DNA from: Lachnospiraceae bacterium C7
Lineage (GTDB): Bacteria; Bacillota; Clostridia; Lachnospirales; Lachnospiraceae
Direction of reading: 5' to 3'
Length of the DNA: 51,560 bases
Assembly (NCBI GenBank): GCA_900113385.1
Contig: FOPE01000020.1
Span: forward strand, 1-51,560
Under the pieces are notes generated by a model. That model saw nothing but the letters and a program-made list of their open reading frames with translations, was not told the origin of the DNA and did no database searches. The number at the start of each line of letters is the position of its first letter. The stretch's first letter is position 1. Positions 8,788 to 17,779 of the stretch are shown in pieces. A program made the translations under genes and the position numbers.

Positions 8788-8953
8788 CTTTTTCCTTTGT
8801 TACTAAAATTTTTCAACCATTTATTTTAGTAGCCTCTCCTTCCTCGTTGTTATGTGGTATAAAAATTTTATAGAATATCACAAAATATTTTATAAAATAT
8901 TTTTAATTAAAAATACCACCCTAATACAGAAAAGTCAAGACTTTTATTTTTTA

Positions 8954-9826
8954 CTATTTAATTGGATTAAATTTTTGTTTTTCATATATGTATTCATATT
9001 TTCTTCCATCAACCTCAAACAAGAAACCACTTACGTTGTGAGAATTTTCTTTCTGTGGTACGATATTTTCTATTTGAGATTCTGCTTTTCCTAGGGAGAT
9101 TGCAATTTTCTTTAATATTTTTGATTTTGTATCAAATCTATATGATTTATCAATCTCTCGTAAGTCTTGTAATGAATCAAATTTATATATCTCTTCTTTA
9201 TCATATTCTTTATTTTTTAATTTCAATTCTGCTATATGTTCTCCGTAAACTTCTTCCCATGGTTTTGAAGCAGTTTCTGGTAAATTATATTCTTTTTCCA
9301 TGATTTCAACAAATTTTTTACTGAATTCTTCGTTCCAAAATGCATGACCGCATAAAACATACGAATTCTTTCCGCCTTTTTCGATCTTACTGATATAATC
9401 TCCTAGGCCTACTTCTATACTCCAGTCATCTTTAACATTCTCTTTATAAACTGTAGCATAAAAACTATCATTTTCTTCGTTTTTAAAAGGATTATCTGGA
9501 AAATAATTATCGACTGAACATATATAAGTATTTTTTAATATATCTTTTACTACCCAAATACTTGAAATATTATCTTTTTCATTAAATTCTTCGTTTTGTA
9601 TTAACTTAACTCCGAACTTGTCTTTTAAATATTGAAGTTGGCCTGATTTATAGCCTGTGACTACATAAATATCTTTGATTCCTGCCTCTTTAAGCTGTTT
9701 GATTTGACGTTCAATTACTACAAAACCATTTACATCAATAAGTGCCTTTGGTTTTTCATAAGATAATGGTATACATCTAGATGATACACCTGCTGCCATA
9801 ATTACTGCATTGTCTACGTTATACAT
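8954..9826 (-). CDS. LicC-like sugar/choline-phosphate nucleotidyltransferase
   Basis: The 290-residue protein starts with a nucleotidyltransferase fold: AVIMAAGVSSRCIPLSYEKP (a variant of the G-X-G-T/S-R...PK nucleotide-binding loop), then KPKALIDVNG, DIYVVTGYK and an SVDNYFPDNPF strand with metal-binding Asp. This is the pattern of CTP:phosphocholine cytidylyltransferases such as LicC and related sugar-phosphate nucleotidyltransferases. The last 60 or so residues extend beyond the core and are not assigned. A LicD-family gene (24056-24970) occurs in the same window, so decoration of a surface polymer with phosphocholine or a similar group is plausible, but the genes are 14 kb apart. Confidence 0.75.
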   Translation of the reverse strand: MYNVDNAVIMAAGVSSRCIPLSYEKPKALIDVNGFVVIERQIKQLKEAGIKDIYVVTGYKSGQLQYLKDKFGVKLIQNEEFNEKDNISSIWVVKDILKNTYICSVDNYFPDNPFKNEENDSFYATVYKENVKDDWSIEVGLGDYISKIEKGGKNSYVLCGHAFWNEEFSKKFVEIMEKEYNLPETASKPWEEVYGEHIAELKLKNKEYDKEEIYKFDSLQDLREIDKSYRFDTKSKILKKIAISLGKAESQIENIVPQKENSHNVSGFLFEVDGRKYEYIYEKQKFNPIK

Positions 9827-9978
9827 TTTAATTCCCCCTAAATTCTTATGTAATTCTCAAAAATTATTTTTTAAATATAATTCTTTAAGATATCATAAAA
9901 TACCTAAAAATATCTAAATAAATAATCTTTTTTGTTTTTACAACTCCTTTTTTATATCGTACATATTACCCTCTTTTA

Positions 9979-10007
9979 AGTATAACGTACTCTGTTTTCA
10001 TTTGCAA
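9979..10007 (-). promoter_or_regulatory. promoter for the LicC-like gene
   Basis: On the minus strand TTGCAA (10007-10002) and TATACT (9984-9979) are 17 bases apart. The predicted leader is about 145 bases; a GGAG at about 9943 is too far from the start to serve it, and closer to the ATG a GGGGGAA precedes 9826. Confidence 0.6.
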
Positions 10008-10023
10008 TTTGGGATTTTTGCAA

Positions 10024-10072
10024 AATAAAAGCGGATAATATTTCACATATAAATATGAAATAATATCCGCAT
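10024..10072 (-). terminator. terminator at the end of the fatty acid operon
   Basis: GCGGATAATATTTCA (10031-10045) pairs at 14 of 15 positions with TGAAATAATATCCGC (10056-10070). On the minus strand it is followed by CTTTTATTTT. It lies just after the last MarR gene (stop at 10103). Confidence 0.85.
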
Positions 10073-10102
10073 ATTATAATTATAACTACTTTGTTTCTGC
10101 TC

Positions 10103-10558
10103 TTAATGTTCAAGTTTAGATGGATTCTCAATTTCTGGCATAAGCTCTTCGCTAATTACCTCTAAAATCTTCTCCATTGTGGCAAGTTCGTCTTCCGAAA
10201 ATCTCTTGTATACTCTATCCATAACTTTAGAAACATAATTATAACTGATTTTATAATATTTTTTATATTTATCAGTTACTTCAAGATAAAATTTTCTTTT
10301 ATCTTCTTCTGATTGTACTTTTTTCAAATATCCTTTTCTAACGAGCCTGTCTACTTTATATGCTGCATTAGGTGAGGAAATATTAGCCATTTTTGCAAAT
10401 TCATTTACAGTTGGTCTTCCCATGTAATGAATAATTTCCATACAAAATGTCTCAACGGTTGTTAACGAAGCCTCTCTGTCTTGCCACTTTTCAAAGAGGT
10501 TCTGATAAAAATGTAGCCTAAATTTAGAGTAAACATCTTCAAATTTTTCTTGCAACAT
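10103..10558 (-). CDS. FabT-like MarR regulator, second copy
   Basis: A 151-residue MarR-family winged-helix protein: GRPTVNEFAKMANISSPNAAYKVDRLVRKGYLKKV (about residues 47-81) is the DNA-binding helix-turn-helix, and EEDKRKFYLEVTDK is the wing. It is roughly three-quarters identical by eye to the protein encoded just upstream (10776-11225), so the pair is a recent tandem duplication. MarR proteins linked to fab genes (FabT type) repress fatty acid synthesis when bound to acyl-ACP; this role is inferred from position. The 217-base spacer before it holds TATAAT sequences and TGTAGC repeats, so this copy may have its own promoter. Confidence 0.8.
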   Translation of the reverse strand: MLQEKFEDVYSKFRLHFYQNLFEKWQDREASLTTVETFCMEIIHYMGRPTVNEFAKMANISSPNAAYKVDRLVRKGYLKKVQSEEDKRKFYLEVTDKYKKYYKISYNYVSKVMDRVYKRFSEDELATMEKILEVISEELMPEIENPSKLEH

Positions 10559-10659
10559 ATCTTTATCTTCCTTTTCTAATATAAAATATCTTTAATAAAG
10601 CTTTCAATACAAAAGTATAACATCTAACTGACTTATTTGCAAACAACATATTTTATTTT

Positions 10660-10734
10660 TTGTAGCCCTATTATACTTTTTTTAAATTTTGTAGCATTAT
10701 ATTAGTACATTTTACTTGCACTATCATATGCTAC
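10660..10734. promoter_or_regulatory. TGTAGC repeat cluster, possible MarR operator and promoter
   Basis: In the spacer between the two MarR genes, TGTAGC occurs at about 10660 and 10690 and inverted as GCTACA at about 10730. The second and third form an 8-bp inverted repeat, TGTAGCAT / ATGCTACA, about 28 bases apart. On the minus strand two TATAAT hexamers sit next to GCTACAAAA. This suggests a regulated internal promoter; no good -35 hexamer was seen. Confidence 0.45.
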
Positions 10735-10775
10735 ATACTGTATATCGGTATTTTTTACAAAAAAAGGAGTGTAAA

Positions 10776-11225
10776 TTATGTTTCAGTGGAATTTTCTATT
10801 TCAGGCATTAACTCTTCGCTCATTACTTTAAGTACTTTTTCCATTGTAGCAAGTTCACTATTGGTGAATCTTTTATATACCCTATCCATTACGTCTGCAA
10901 CATAAGCGTAGCTTAGATTATAATATTTATTATATTTATCCGTAACCTCTAAGAAAAATTTTCTTTTGTCTTCTTTAGACTGTACTTTTTTTAGGTAACC
11001 CTTTCTTATTAATCTATCTACTTTGTATGCTGCATTAGGTGAAGAAATATTAGCGATTTTTGCAAACTCATGTACTGATGGACGTCCTAAATAATGTATT
11101 ATTTCCATGGAAAACGCTTCTACCGTAGTTAAAGTTGCTTCTCTTGTATTAATTTTTTTGAAGAGATTCTGATAAAAATGTAACCTAAATTTAGAATATA
11201 CGTCTTCAAATTTTTTTTGCAACAT
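10776..11225 (-). CDS. FabT-like MarR regulator, first copy
   Basis: A 149-residue winged-helix protein (MLQKKFEDVYSKFRL...). I start it at 11225, where AAGGAAG precedes the ATG; the longer frame to 11285 would overlap fabZ and lacks such a site. The helix-turn-helix is GRPSVHEFAKIANISSPNAAYKVDRL, followed by a wing with KEDKRKFFLEV. It lies 13 bases after fabZ, so it is co-transcribed with the fatty acid genes, as FabT is with fab genes in lactic acid bacteria and clostridia, and probably controls the operon in response to acyl-ACP. The close paralogue at 10103-10558 follows. The division of labour between the two is unknown. Confidence 0.82.
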   Translation of the reverse strand: MLQKKFEDVYSKFRLHFYQNLFKKINTREATLTTVEAFSMEIIHYLGRPSVHEFAKIANISSPNAAYKVDRLIRKGYLKKVQSKEDKRKFFLEVTDKYNKYYNLSYAYVADVMDRVYKRFTNSELATMEKVLKVMSEELMPEIENSTET

Positions 11226-11238
11226 TTTATTTCTTCCT

Positions 11239-11664
11239 TTATTGAATAGCAAATGTAAGCTCTGCTGTTGCAGCAACTTCACCATCTACAAGCGCTTCAC
11301 ATTTACCAATTCCAATTGGGCCTCTTCTTTTTACGATTTCACAATGAAGATCTAAAACGTCTCCAGGAATTACTTTTCTTTTAAATCTTGCATTTTTGAT
11401 ACCACCAAATAATGCTAATTTACCTTTATTTTCTTCTTCAGTGAGAATTGCAATCGCCCCTGTTTGTGCTAATGCTTCGATTATCAAAACTCCTGGCATT
11501 ACTTGTTCTTGTGGAAAATGTCCTACAAAGTGCATTTCGTTTGCTGTTACGCATTTTCTTCCATGAGCTTTTACTCCTGGCTCAAAGTCAAGAACTCTAT
11601 CTACTAATAAAAATGGATATCTATGTGGTAAAATTTTCTTTATTTCATCTGAATTAAGGACCAT
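11239..11664 (-). CDS. fabZ: 3-hydroxyacyl-ACP dehydratase FabZ
   Basis: A 141-residue hot-dog-fold dehydratase that removes water from 3-hydroxyacyl-ACP in each elongation round. It shows [19 protein letters not shown], the catalytic His in [22 protein letters not shown] (His about 49, Glu about 63), and a typical FabZ length. It follows fabF by about 60 bases. No FabA-type isomerase or FabM was seen in the operon, so how unsaturated fatty acids are made is not answered by this window. Confidence 0.95.
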   Translation of the reverse strand: MVLNSDEIKKILPHRYPFLLVDRVLDFEPGVKAHGRKCVTANEMHFVGHFPQEQVMPGVLIIEALAQTGAIAILTEEENKGKLALFGGIKNARFKRKVIPGDVLDLHCEIVKRRGPIGIGKCEALVDGEVAATAELTFAIQ

Positions 11665-11722
11665 TTTTTCTCCTACTTTCTGTATTTTCTATCTATCTTC
11701 TAACTATCTTCTAACTATTTTC

Positions 11723-12973
11723 TTAGTCATTAAATTTCTTAAATACTAAACATGCATTATGTCCACCAAAACCTAATGAATTAGACATAGCATAATCTAC
11801 TTTTGTATTTCTTCCTTCGTTTGGAACAATATCTAAGTCACAATCTTCATCAAAATTTTGATAATTAATTGTTGCTGGTACATAATCTTCTTTTACAGAT
11901 AAAGCTGTAATAATAGCTTCTACTGCACCACTTGCACCAAGTAAGTGACCTGTCATAGATTTTGTTGAGCTTACCATTAAATCTTTTGCTTTTTCTCCAA
12001 AGACTTTCTTAATAGCCATTGTCTCACACATATCGTTTAAGTGTGTTGATGTTCCGTGAGCGTTAATGTAATTAATTGATTCTTTTTGAACTTTTGCATC
12101 ATCTAATGCTAATTCAAAACATTTTGCAGCTTGGCTTCCATCGCTTAATGGAGCTGTTACATGGAATGCATCGCAGTTGCTTCCGTATCCTGCGATTTCA
12201 CAATAAATTTTTGCGCCTCTTTTTACTGCATGCTCATATTCTTCAAGTACTAAGATACCAGCGCCTTCGCCCATTACAAAACCGCTTCTATCTTTATCAA
12301 ATGGAATAGATGCTCTATTTGGATCTGTTGACTGATTTAAAGCTTTCATGGCTGTAAATCCACCCATACCAAGTTCTGTAATACTTGCTTCGGCTCCACC
12401 ACAAACCATCATATCAGCATATCCATCTCTGATTTGTCTAAAGCTATCTCCAATTGCATTTGTACCACCTGCACAAGCTGTAACTACACAGCTACACATT
12501 CCGTTTAGACCATACTTAATTGCAATCTGACCTGCTGCCATATTTGAAATAACCATTGGAATAAAGTGAGGTGACACTCTATCATATCCTTTTTGTACAC
12601 CTCGTGCATCCTCTTTTTGAATAGTAGCTAATCCACCAATACCAGATGAAACAATTACACCAACTCTTTGAGTATCAATGTCTTCTTTGATTTTGTCATC
12701 TTCTAACATTTTGGCGTCTTCAATTGCCTCTTTTGCAGCTACTAAAGCAAACTGTGTGAATCTATCGCTTTTTCTTGCAGTGTTTTTATCTAATTTTTCA
12801 TTAGGATCAAAACCTTTAACTTCTGCTGCTAATTTTACTTTTCTGTTTTCTGTGTCATAAGCTGTGATTGGTGCAATTCCACATTTTTTTGCTTTTACAC
12901 CTTCCCACATACTTTTTGTATCATTTCCTATTGGTGTGACTGCACCTACACCTGTTATTACTACTCTTCTCAT
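11723..12973 (-). CDS. fabF: 3-oxoacyl-ACP synthase II FabF
   Basis: A 416-residue condensing enzyme that elongates acyl-ACP with malonyl-ACP. The start at 12973 (MRRVVITGVGAVTPIG) is chosen over ATG 12991 because AAGGAAG lies just upstream and FabF proteins begin this way. The catalytic Cys lies in VVTACAGGTNAIG (about residue 163), with the two His in INAHGTSTHLND and STKSMTGHLLGASG. The C-terminal NSLGFGGHNACLVFKK is standard. Typical length, no sign of damage. Confidence 0.95.
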   Translation of the reverse strand: MRRVVITGVGAVTPIGNDTKSMWEGVKAKKCGIAPITAYDTENRKVKLAAEVKGFDPNEKLDKNTARKSDRFTQFALVAAKEAIEDAKMLEDDKIKEDIDTQRVGVIVSSGIGGLATIQKEDARGVQKGYDRVSPHFIPMVISNMAAGQIAIKYGLNGMCSCVVTACAGGTNAIGDSFRQIRDGYADMMVCGGAEASITELGMGGFTAMKALNQSTDPNRASIPFDKDRSGFVMGEGAGILVLEEYEHAVKRGAKIYCEIAGYGSNCDAFHVTAPLSDGSQAAKCFELALDDAKVQKESINYINAHGTSTHLNDMCETMAIKKVFGEKAKDLMVSSTKSMTGHLLGASGAVEAIITALSVKEDYVPATINYQNFDEDCDLDIVPNEGRNTKVDYAMSNSLGFGGHNACLVFKKFND

Positions 12974-13029
12974 TTCGCACTTCCTTATCACTTTCGATTT
13001 TATGCTAACGACAGAAATTTATCTGGTTT

Positions 13030-13758
13030 CTATACCATTCCACCATCAACTATTAATACTTGTCCTGTTATGTATCTACTTTCATTTGAAGCAAAGAATG
13101 CAACTGCATTGGCAATGTCTTCTGGTTTACCCATTTCTCCAAAAGGAATTGAACCAAGAATTTTTTGTTTTGCGGCATCACTTAATTTAGCTGTCATATC
13201 TGTTTCAATCATTCCTGGAGCAATTGCATTTACTCTGATTTTTCTTCTAGCTAATTCTTTTGCTAGAGATTTTGTCATACCAATTACTCCTGCCTTTGAT
13301 GCTGCGTAGTTAACCTGTCCTGCGTTTCCAACCACACCAACAACTGAACTCATATTTACGATGCTTCCTTTTCTTTGTTTCAACATAACTTTTGAAACTT
13401 CTCGCATCATATAAAATGTTCCTTTTAAGTTTACATCTATAACTTTTTCTATATCTTCATCACTAATTCTCATGATTAATGAATCTCTTGTAATTCCTGC
13501 ATTGTTTACTAAAACATCAATTTCACCAAATGTTTCTAATGTTTTTTCAACAAGACTTGCACAATCGCTAGAGTTACTAACGTCATATTTGAAGGCAACT
13601 GCTTTTACTCCTTTTGCTTCACATAAAGCAATAGTTTCTTTTGCTTGCTCATCATTTGAGTTATAACTAAATGCGATATCAAATCCTTTTTCTGCTAATT
13701 TTTGGCAAACTGCTCTTCCTATTCCACGGCTTCCACCAGTTACTAATGCTGTTGACAT
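13030..13758 (-). CDS. fabG: 3-oxoacyl-ACP reductase FabG
   Basis: A 242-residue short-chain dehydrogenase that reduces 3-oxoacyl-ACP with NADPH. The cofactor loop is TGGSRGIGRAV (about residues 7-17), followed by NNAGITRD, Ser in NMSSVVGVVGN, and the catalytic YAASKAG. Length and C-terminus (ITGQVLIVDGGMV) are typical. An AAAGGAG ribosome binding site precedes the ATG; it lies between fabD and fabF. Confidence 0.95.
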   Translation of the reverse strand: MSTALVTGGSRGIGRAVCQKLAEKGFDIAFSYNSNDEQAKETIALCEAKGVKAVAFKYDVSNSSDCASLVEKTLETFGEIDVLVNNAGITRDSLIMRISDEDIEKVIDVNLKGTFYMMREVSKVMLKQRKGSIVNMSSVVGVVGNAGQVNYAASKAGVIGMTKSLAKELARRKIRVNAIAPGMIETDMTAKLSDAAKQKILGSIPFGEMGKPEDIANAVAFFASNESRYITGQVLIVDGGMV

Positions 13759-13787
13759 ATCTTTTCTCCTTTGCTGTTATTTGCTAA

Positions 13788-14729
13788 TTAAGCAACAATA
13801 GCTTCTAAATCTTCTGCCTTAGAAATGCTTGTAACTTTTACATCTACGTTCATTTCTTTTGCTTTTTTTCTTACAAATCCACTTAATACTTTACCTGGTC
13901 CGATTTCAATAAAGTTGTCAGCGCCTTGTAAAATTAATTGTTCTATATCATTTTCAAAACGAACAGAAGACTGAACTTGATTAGTTAAAAGTTCTTTTAT
14001 ATCTTCTCCCGTTGTATTTTCATCAATTAACTTTCCTGTGTAGTTAACTGCAACTGGAAGGTTAGGTGATTTAAAAGTCACATCTTCAAATAATTTTTCC
14101 AATGCAATTTTTGCCTCATGCATATATTTTGTATGGAAAGGTCCACTTACATTTAATCTTACTAAACGTCTTGCACCCATTTCCTTTAACAATTTTTCTG
14201 TTTCTTCTACTGCATTTAAATCACCGCAAATTACATACTGTTTTGGGCAGTTATAATTTGCAATTGTAATATATCCAATATCTTTTTTGCTAATTTCTTC
14301 TACGGCTTTTTCTACATCCTCAACTTTCATTCCAATGATTGCACTCATTGCACATTCTTGTTTTGATGCAGCTTCTGCCATTTTTTTGCCTCGATATTCA
14401 ATAACCTTTAAGTAATCTTCCTCTGTTATAACACCTGCTGCATACAAAGCGCCATACTCACCTAAACTTAGGCCTACTGCCATATCTGGTTTGATGTTAT
14501 TTTCTTCTAAGATTTTTGTAACACCAATTGCAAACATTGCCATTGCTGGCTGTGTGTTTTGTGTTAAAGAAAGTTCCTCTAGTGGTCCTTCATGCATTAA
14601 TTTTTTATAATCTTTTGACAATTTTATGCTATCTATAAAATTCTTATATGTTGCATATTTATCATAAAAATCCATTCCCATAGATACAAACTGACTTCCT
14701 TGGCCAGCATACATAAATACAGTTTTCAT
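13788..14729 (-). CDS. fabD: malonyl-CoA:ACP transacylase FabD
   Basis: A 313-residue enzyme that loads malonyl groups onto ACP. It has the N-terminal YAGQGSQ, the nucleophile Ser in GLSLGEYGALYAAG (about residue 88), His in SGPFHTKYMHEA (about 200) and a C-terminal FIEIGPGKVLSGF. It starts 14 bases after the upstream flavoprotein gene. Confidence 0.95.
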   Translation of the reverse strand: MKTVFMYAGQGSQFVSMGMDFYDKYATYKNFIDSIKLSKDYKKLMHEGPLEELSLTQNTQPAMAMFAIGVTKILEENNIKPDMAVGLSLGEYGALYAAGVITEEDYLKVIEYRGKKMAEAASKQECAMSAIIGMKVEDVEKAVEEISKKDIGYITIANYNCPKQYVICGDLNAVEETEKLLKEMGARRLVRLNVSGPFHTKYMHEAKIALEKLFEDVTFKSPNLPVAVNYTGKLIDENTTGEDIKELLTNQVQSSVRFENDIEQLILQGADNFIEIGPGKVLSGFVRKKAKEMNVDVKVTSISKAEDLEAIVA

Positions 14730-14743
14730 TCGTTTGTCCTCTT

Positions 14744-15820
14744 TTATTCTATATTGCTGTTGTAATCTGTTAAAATTTCGTTTATAAGTTCTTTAACTGT
14801 TACAATTTCAGAAACTCTTGAAGCATTTTCTCCACAGAAAAACAATCCTTCTTCTCTGTTACCTTTTACTGCTTCTATAAGAGCTCGGCTTATACAATAA
14901 GGAATTTTGTCTCCTTTTGGACAAGCCTTTAAGCAGTTATTACATTTTTTTGCGAAAAAAGTTTTTCCTTTTTCTAAGCTTTGTAAAAGCGGTGTAAATA
15001 CTGCTCTTGCTGGCATTCCAACAGGACTTTTTATGATTTTTATGTCACTTTCTTTTGCATCTACTATAACTTTTTTAAAAGTATCACTAGCATCGCATTC
15101 TTCTGTGGCAATAAATCTAGTTCCTATTTGAACTCCGCTTGCTCCGTTTTTTACGGCATTGGCCATATCTTTTCCTGTAAAGATACCTCCACCTAAAAAG
15201 ATGTTAATTTTTCTTTTGAATTTTTCTTCATATGGTTTAATTGCTTCTAAGACTTCACTTAAAATTGTTAAGTTGTCTTGGCATGTTTTTCCTTCTAGGT
15301 CTTTATTAGAAAAACCTAAATGTCCACCTGCCTTATAGCCTTCAATAACCATAAAATCTGGTATTGAATCATATTTTTTTGAAAAACGTTTACACAATAA
15401 TTCTGCTGCTTTTTTACTTGATACAATTGGTGCATATAATGCTTTTGTACCTTTTACATATTCTGGCAAATTAAGTGGTAAACCTGCTCCTGAAATAATC
15501 GCATCAGCTCCAGATTCAATTGCGCATTTTACTGTTTCAGCATAATGGCTTACTGCAACCATTATATTTACAGCAACTAATCCGTTTCCTTTTGATATTT
15601 CTTTTGCTTTTTGAATATGATATTTTAAAGCTCGCATGTTAGCTTCAAATGGATTACTTAAAAAATCTTTTTCTTTGTATCCAATATTTACTGAGCTTAT
15701 GACGCCCATACATCCTTCTTTTGCTACATTTCCTGCAAGTTCTGATAATGAGACGCCTACGCCCATTCCGCCTTGTATAATTCCGTGTTTTAATAGTTTT
15801 CCGTTTAAATCTAAATTCAT
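14744..15820 (-). CDS. second FabK/nitronate monooxygenase-like flavoprotein with cysteine cluster
   Basis: A 358-residue protein of the 2-nitropropane dioxygenase / nitronate monooxygenase fold, the same superfamily as FabK next to it. It shows GIIQGGMGVGVS near the N-terminus, DAIISGAGLPLNLP, VIEGYKAGGHLGF (substrate-side His), FLGGGIFTGKDM and GVQIGTRFIATEEC (FMN phosphate region). Unlike FabK it has a C-terminal segment of about 60 residues with CNNCLKACPKGDKIPYC and a later FFCGEN. The Cys spacing (C-X2-C-X3-C-X7-C) could bind a metal or iron-sulfur centre. It lies eight bases after fabK and 14 before fabD, so it is part of the operon. Its role, such as an alternative enoyl reductase or a detoxifying flavoprotein, is not known. 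Confidence 0.8.
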   Translation of the reverse strand: MNLDLNGKLLKHGIIQGGMGVGVSLSELAGNVAKEGCMGVISSVNIGYKEKDFLSNPFEANMRALKYHIQKAKEISKGNGLVAVNIMVAVSHYAETVKCAIESGADAIISGAGLPLNLPEYVKGTKALYAPIVSSKKAAELLCKRFSKKYDSIPDFMVIEGYKAGGHLGFSNKDLEGKTCQDNLTILSEVLEAIKPYEEKFKRKINIFLGGGIFTGKDMANAVKNGASGVQIGTRFIATEECDASDTFKKVIVDAKESDIKIIKSPVGMPARAVFTPLLQSLEKGKTFFAKKCNNCLKACPKGDKIPYCISRALIEAVKGNREEGLFFCGENASRVSEIVTVKELINEILTDYNSNIE

Positions 15821-15828
15821 TTTACTTT

Positions 15829-16755
15829 CTATGCTCCTAATTTGTTTACAGTCCTTTCATAGCCTGCATACATATCTTTAAAAATTTCTTTAATTGGTTT
15901 TATTTCTTCTATTTGACCAACTACTTGACCTGCCATAAGAGATCCTGTTTTTACGTCACCCTCAAAAACTGCTCTTCTTAATGATCCTAATGTAAATTTC
16001 TCAAGTTCCATCTTGTCGGCACCATTTTTTTCTTGTTTAATGTATTCTCTTGACATTGAATTTTTAATAATTCTAACTGGTGTACCGGCAATTCTACCTG
16101 TTACTACTGTTCCATTGTCTTTTGCGCGTAGAACTGCTTTTTTGTATTCTTCGTGGATTGGACATTCATCAGATGCTAATAGGCATGTTCCTAATTGAAC
16201 ACCGATTGCTCCTAATGCAAATGCTGCTGCAAGTTGTCTTCCATCTGCAATTCCACCTGCTGCAATTACAGGGATTTCAACAGCATCTACTACCTGTGGT
16301 ACTAAAGTCATTGTAGTCATTTCACCTACATGTCCACCACTTTCTGTTCCCTCAGCAATAACTGCACTAGCGCCAAGTCTTTCCATTCTTTTAGCTAAAG
16401 CTACTGAAGATACTACTGGTATAACTGTTACTCCATGCTCTTTAAATTCATCCATGTATTTTCCTGGGCTTCCTGCACCTGTTGTGACAATTTTTACCCC
16501 TTCTTCGATAACAACTTTTTCCATGTCATCAACTAATGGATGCATAAGCATAAGATTTACTCCAAAAGGTTTATCTGTTAGCTCTTTGCATTTTCTAATA
16601 TTTTCTCTAAGAGAATCTGGGTTCATTCCACCTGCTCCAATTAATCCAAGTCCACCTGCATTTGAAACTGCAGCAGCAAACTCACCTGTGGCAATATTTG
16701 CCATTCCGCCTTGAATAAACGGATATTCTATACCTAATAATTCATCTAATCTCAT
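15829..16755 (-). CDS. fabK: FMN-dependent enoyl-ACP reductase FabK
   Basis: A 308-residue flavoprotein reducing the enoyl-ACP double bond, the last step of each cycle. The start at 16755 (MRLDELLGIEYPFIQGGMANI) is supported by GGTGG just upstream and by alignment with FabK; ATG 16773 would add six residues. Conserved motifs include TGAGSPGKYM, VIAEGTESGGHVG with the active-site His, AAGGIADGRQLAAA and GVQLGTCLLASDEC. FabK replaces FabI in many Firmicutes and is not inhibited by triclosan. No fabI was seen in the window. Confidence 0.93.
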   Translation of the reverse strand: MRLDELLGIEYPFIQGGMANIATGEFAAAVSNAGGLGLIGAGGMNPDSLRENIRKCKELTDKPFGVNLMLMHPLVDDMEKVVIEEGVKIVTTGAGSPGKYMDEFKEHGVTVIPVVSSVALAKRMERLGASAVIAEGTESGGHVGEMTTMTLVPQVVDAVEIPVIAAGGIADGRQLAAAFALGAIGVQLGTCLLASDECPIHEEYKKAVLRAKDNGTVVTGRIAGTPVRIIKNSMSREYIKQEKNGADKMELEKFTLGSLRRAVFEGDVKTGSLMAGQVVGQIEEIKPIKEIFKDMYAGYERTVNKLGA

Positions 16756-16791
16756 TTTTTCCACCTTTTTCATCCAAACTTTTTTTAGTTC

Positions 16792-17739
16792 TTACGCTGT
16801 TATAATTGCACTACTCCATGTAAATCCTGCACCAAAGGCTACAACTAAGAGTTTTTGGCCTTTTTTTATAAGATTTTTTTCAAACATCTCATCTAATGCT
16901 ATTGGAATTGATGCTGCTGAAGTATTTGCATATTTATCAATGTTTATGTAAAATTTTTCTGCGTCTTCTTTGTATTTTTTTGCTACGTGATTGATGATTC
17001 TTACATTTGCTTGATGACATATTACATGATCTATTTCTGAAATTGTCATGTCAGCATCATGTAAAGCATCTTTAATAGCCATATCAAATGCTTTTACTGC
17101 ACTTTTAAAAACTGCTTTTCCGTCCATATGTAGATACATATCTTTTCCTCTTACACCGTCACAATGTAAGCCTTCAAAATTTCCTTCTGCATATGCTTCA
17201 TGTACAAATTTACTATTATCTAATTTAATAACTGCTGCGCCTGCGCCATCTCCAAAAAGTACACATGTTGCTCTATCCTCATAGTTTAAAATTTTTGAAA
17301 GTTTTTCACTTCCAATAACAAGAGCATATTTTTTCTTAGAATTTTCTAAAAGTCCTCTTGCAATTTCTAGACCATACACAAATCCAGAACATGCTGCACT
17401 AATGTCAAATGCCATTAATGTTTCAGAAAAGCCAAGATTTTTTGCTACCATACATGCTGTTGATGGAAATGCATTGTCACTTGTTGTAGTGGCTACAATC
17501 ACTGCACCTATAGAATCTTCATCAATTTTTTCTTTTTCTTTCGCTTTTTCGAATGCTTTTCTTGCAGCCTCTGTTGCTAAAGAAGTACATGTTTCTTCTT
17601 CACATTTGTAACGATTTTTTATTCCTGTTCTAGAATAAATCCACTCGTCAGATGTATCCACAAAGGTGCTTAGTTCATCATTATCGATGACTCTTTTAGG
17701 TAAAGCTCTTCCTGTTGCGACTATATTTACTCCGCTCAC
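16792..17739 (-). CDS. fabH: 3-oxoacyl-ACP synthase III FabH
   Basis: A 315-residue initiating condensing enzyme joining acyl-CoA with malonyl-ACP. The catalytic triad is visible: Cys117 in DISAACSGF, His242 in CHQANVRI, Asn272 in YANTSAAS. The start codon is GTG at 17739, with AAAGGT upstream; this gives the usual N-terminus (VATGRALPKRVIDND). It lies between accA and fabK. The choice of branched or straight primer cannot be judged from sequence alone. Confidence 0.95.
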   Translation of the reverse strand: MSGVNIVATGRALPKRVIDNDELSTFVDTSDEWIYSRTGIKNRYKCEEETCTSLATEAARKAFEKAKEKEKIDEDSIGAVIVATTTSDNAFPSTACMVAKNLGFSETLMAFDISAACSGFVYGLEIARGLLENSKKKYALVIGSEKLSKILNYEDRATCVLFGDGAGAAVIKLDNSKFVHEAYAEGNFEGLHCDGVRGKDMYLHMDGKAVFKSAVKAFDMAIKDALHDADMTISEIDHVICHQANVRIINHVAKKYKEDAEKFYINIDKYANTSAASIPIALDEMFEKNLIKKGQKLLVVAFGAGFTWSSAIITA

Positions 17740-17779
17740 TTAACCTTTTCCTACCCTTTCTAAACAAAATATACTTAAA

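Noticed and set aside
14744-15820. Calling this gene a second fabK
   Set aside because: The extra cysteine-rich C-terminus and differing core motifs do not fit FabK well enough; left as a FabK/nitronate monooxygenase-like flavoprotein.
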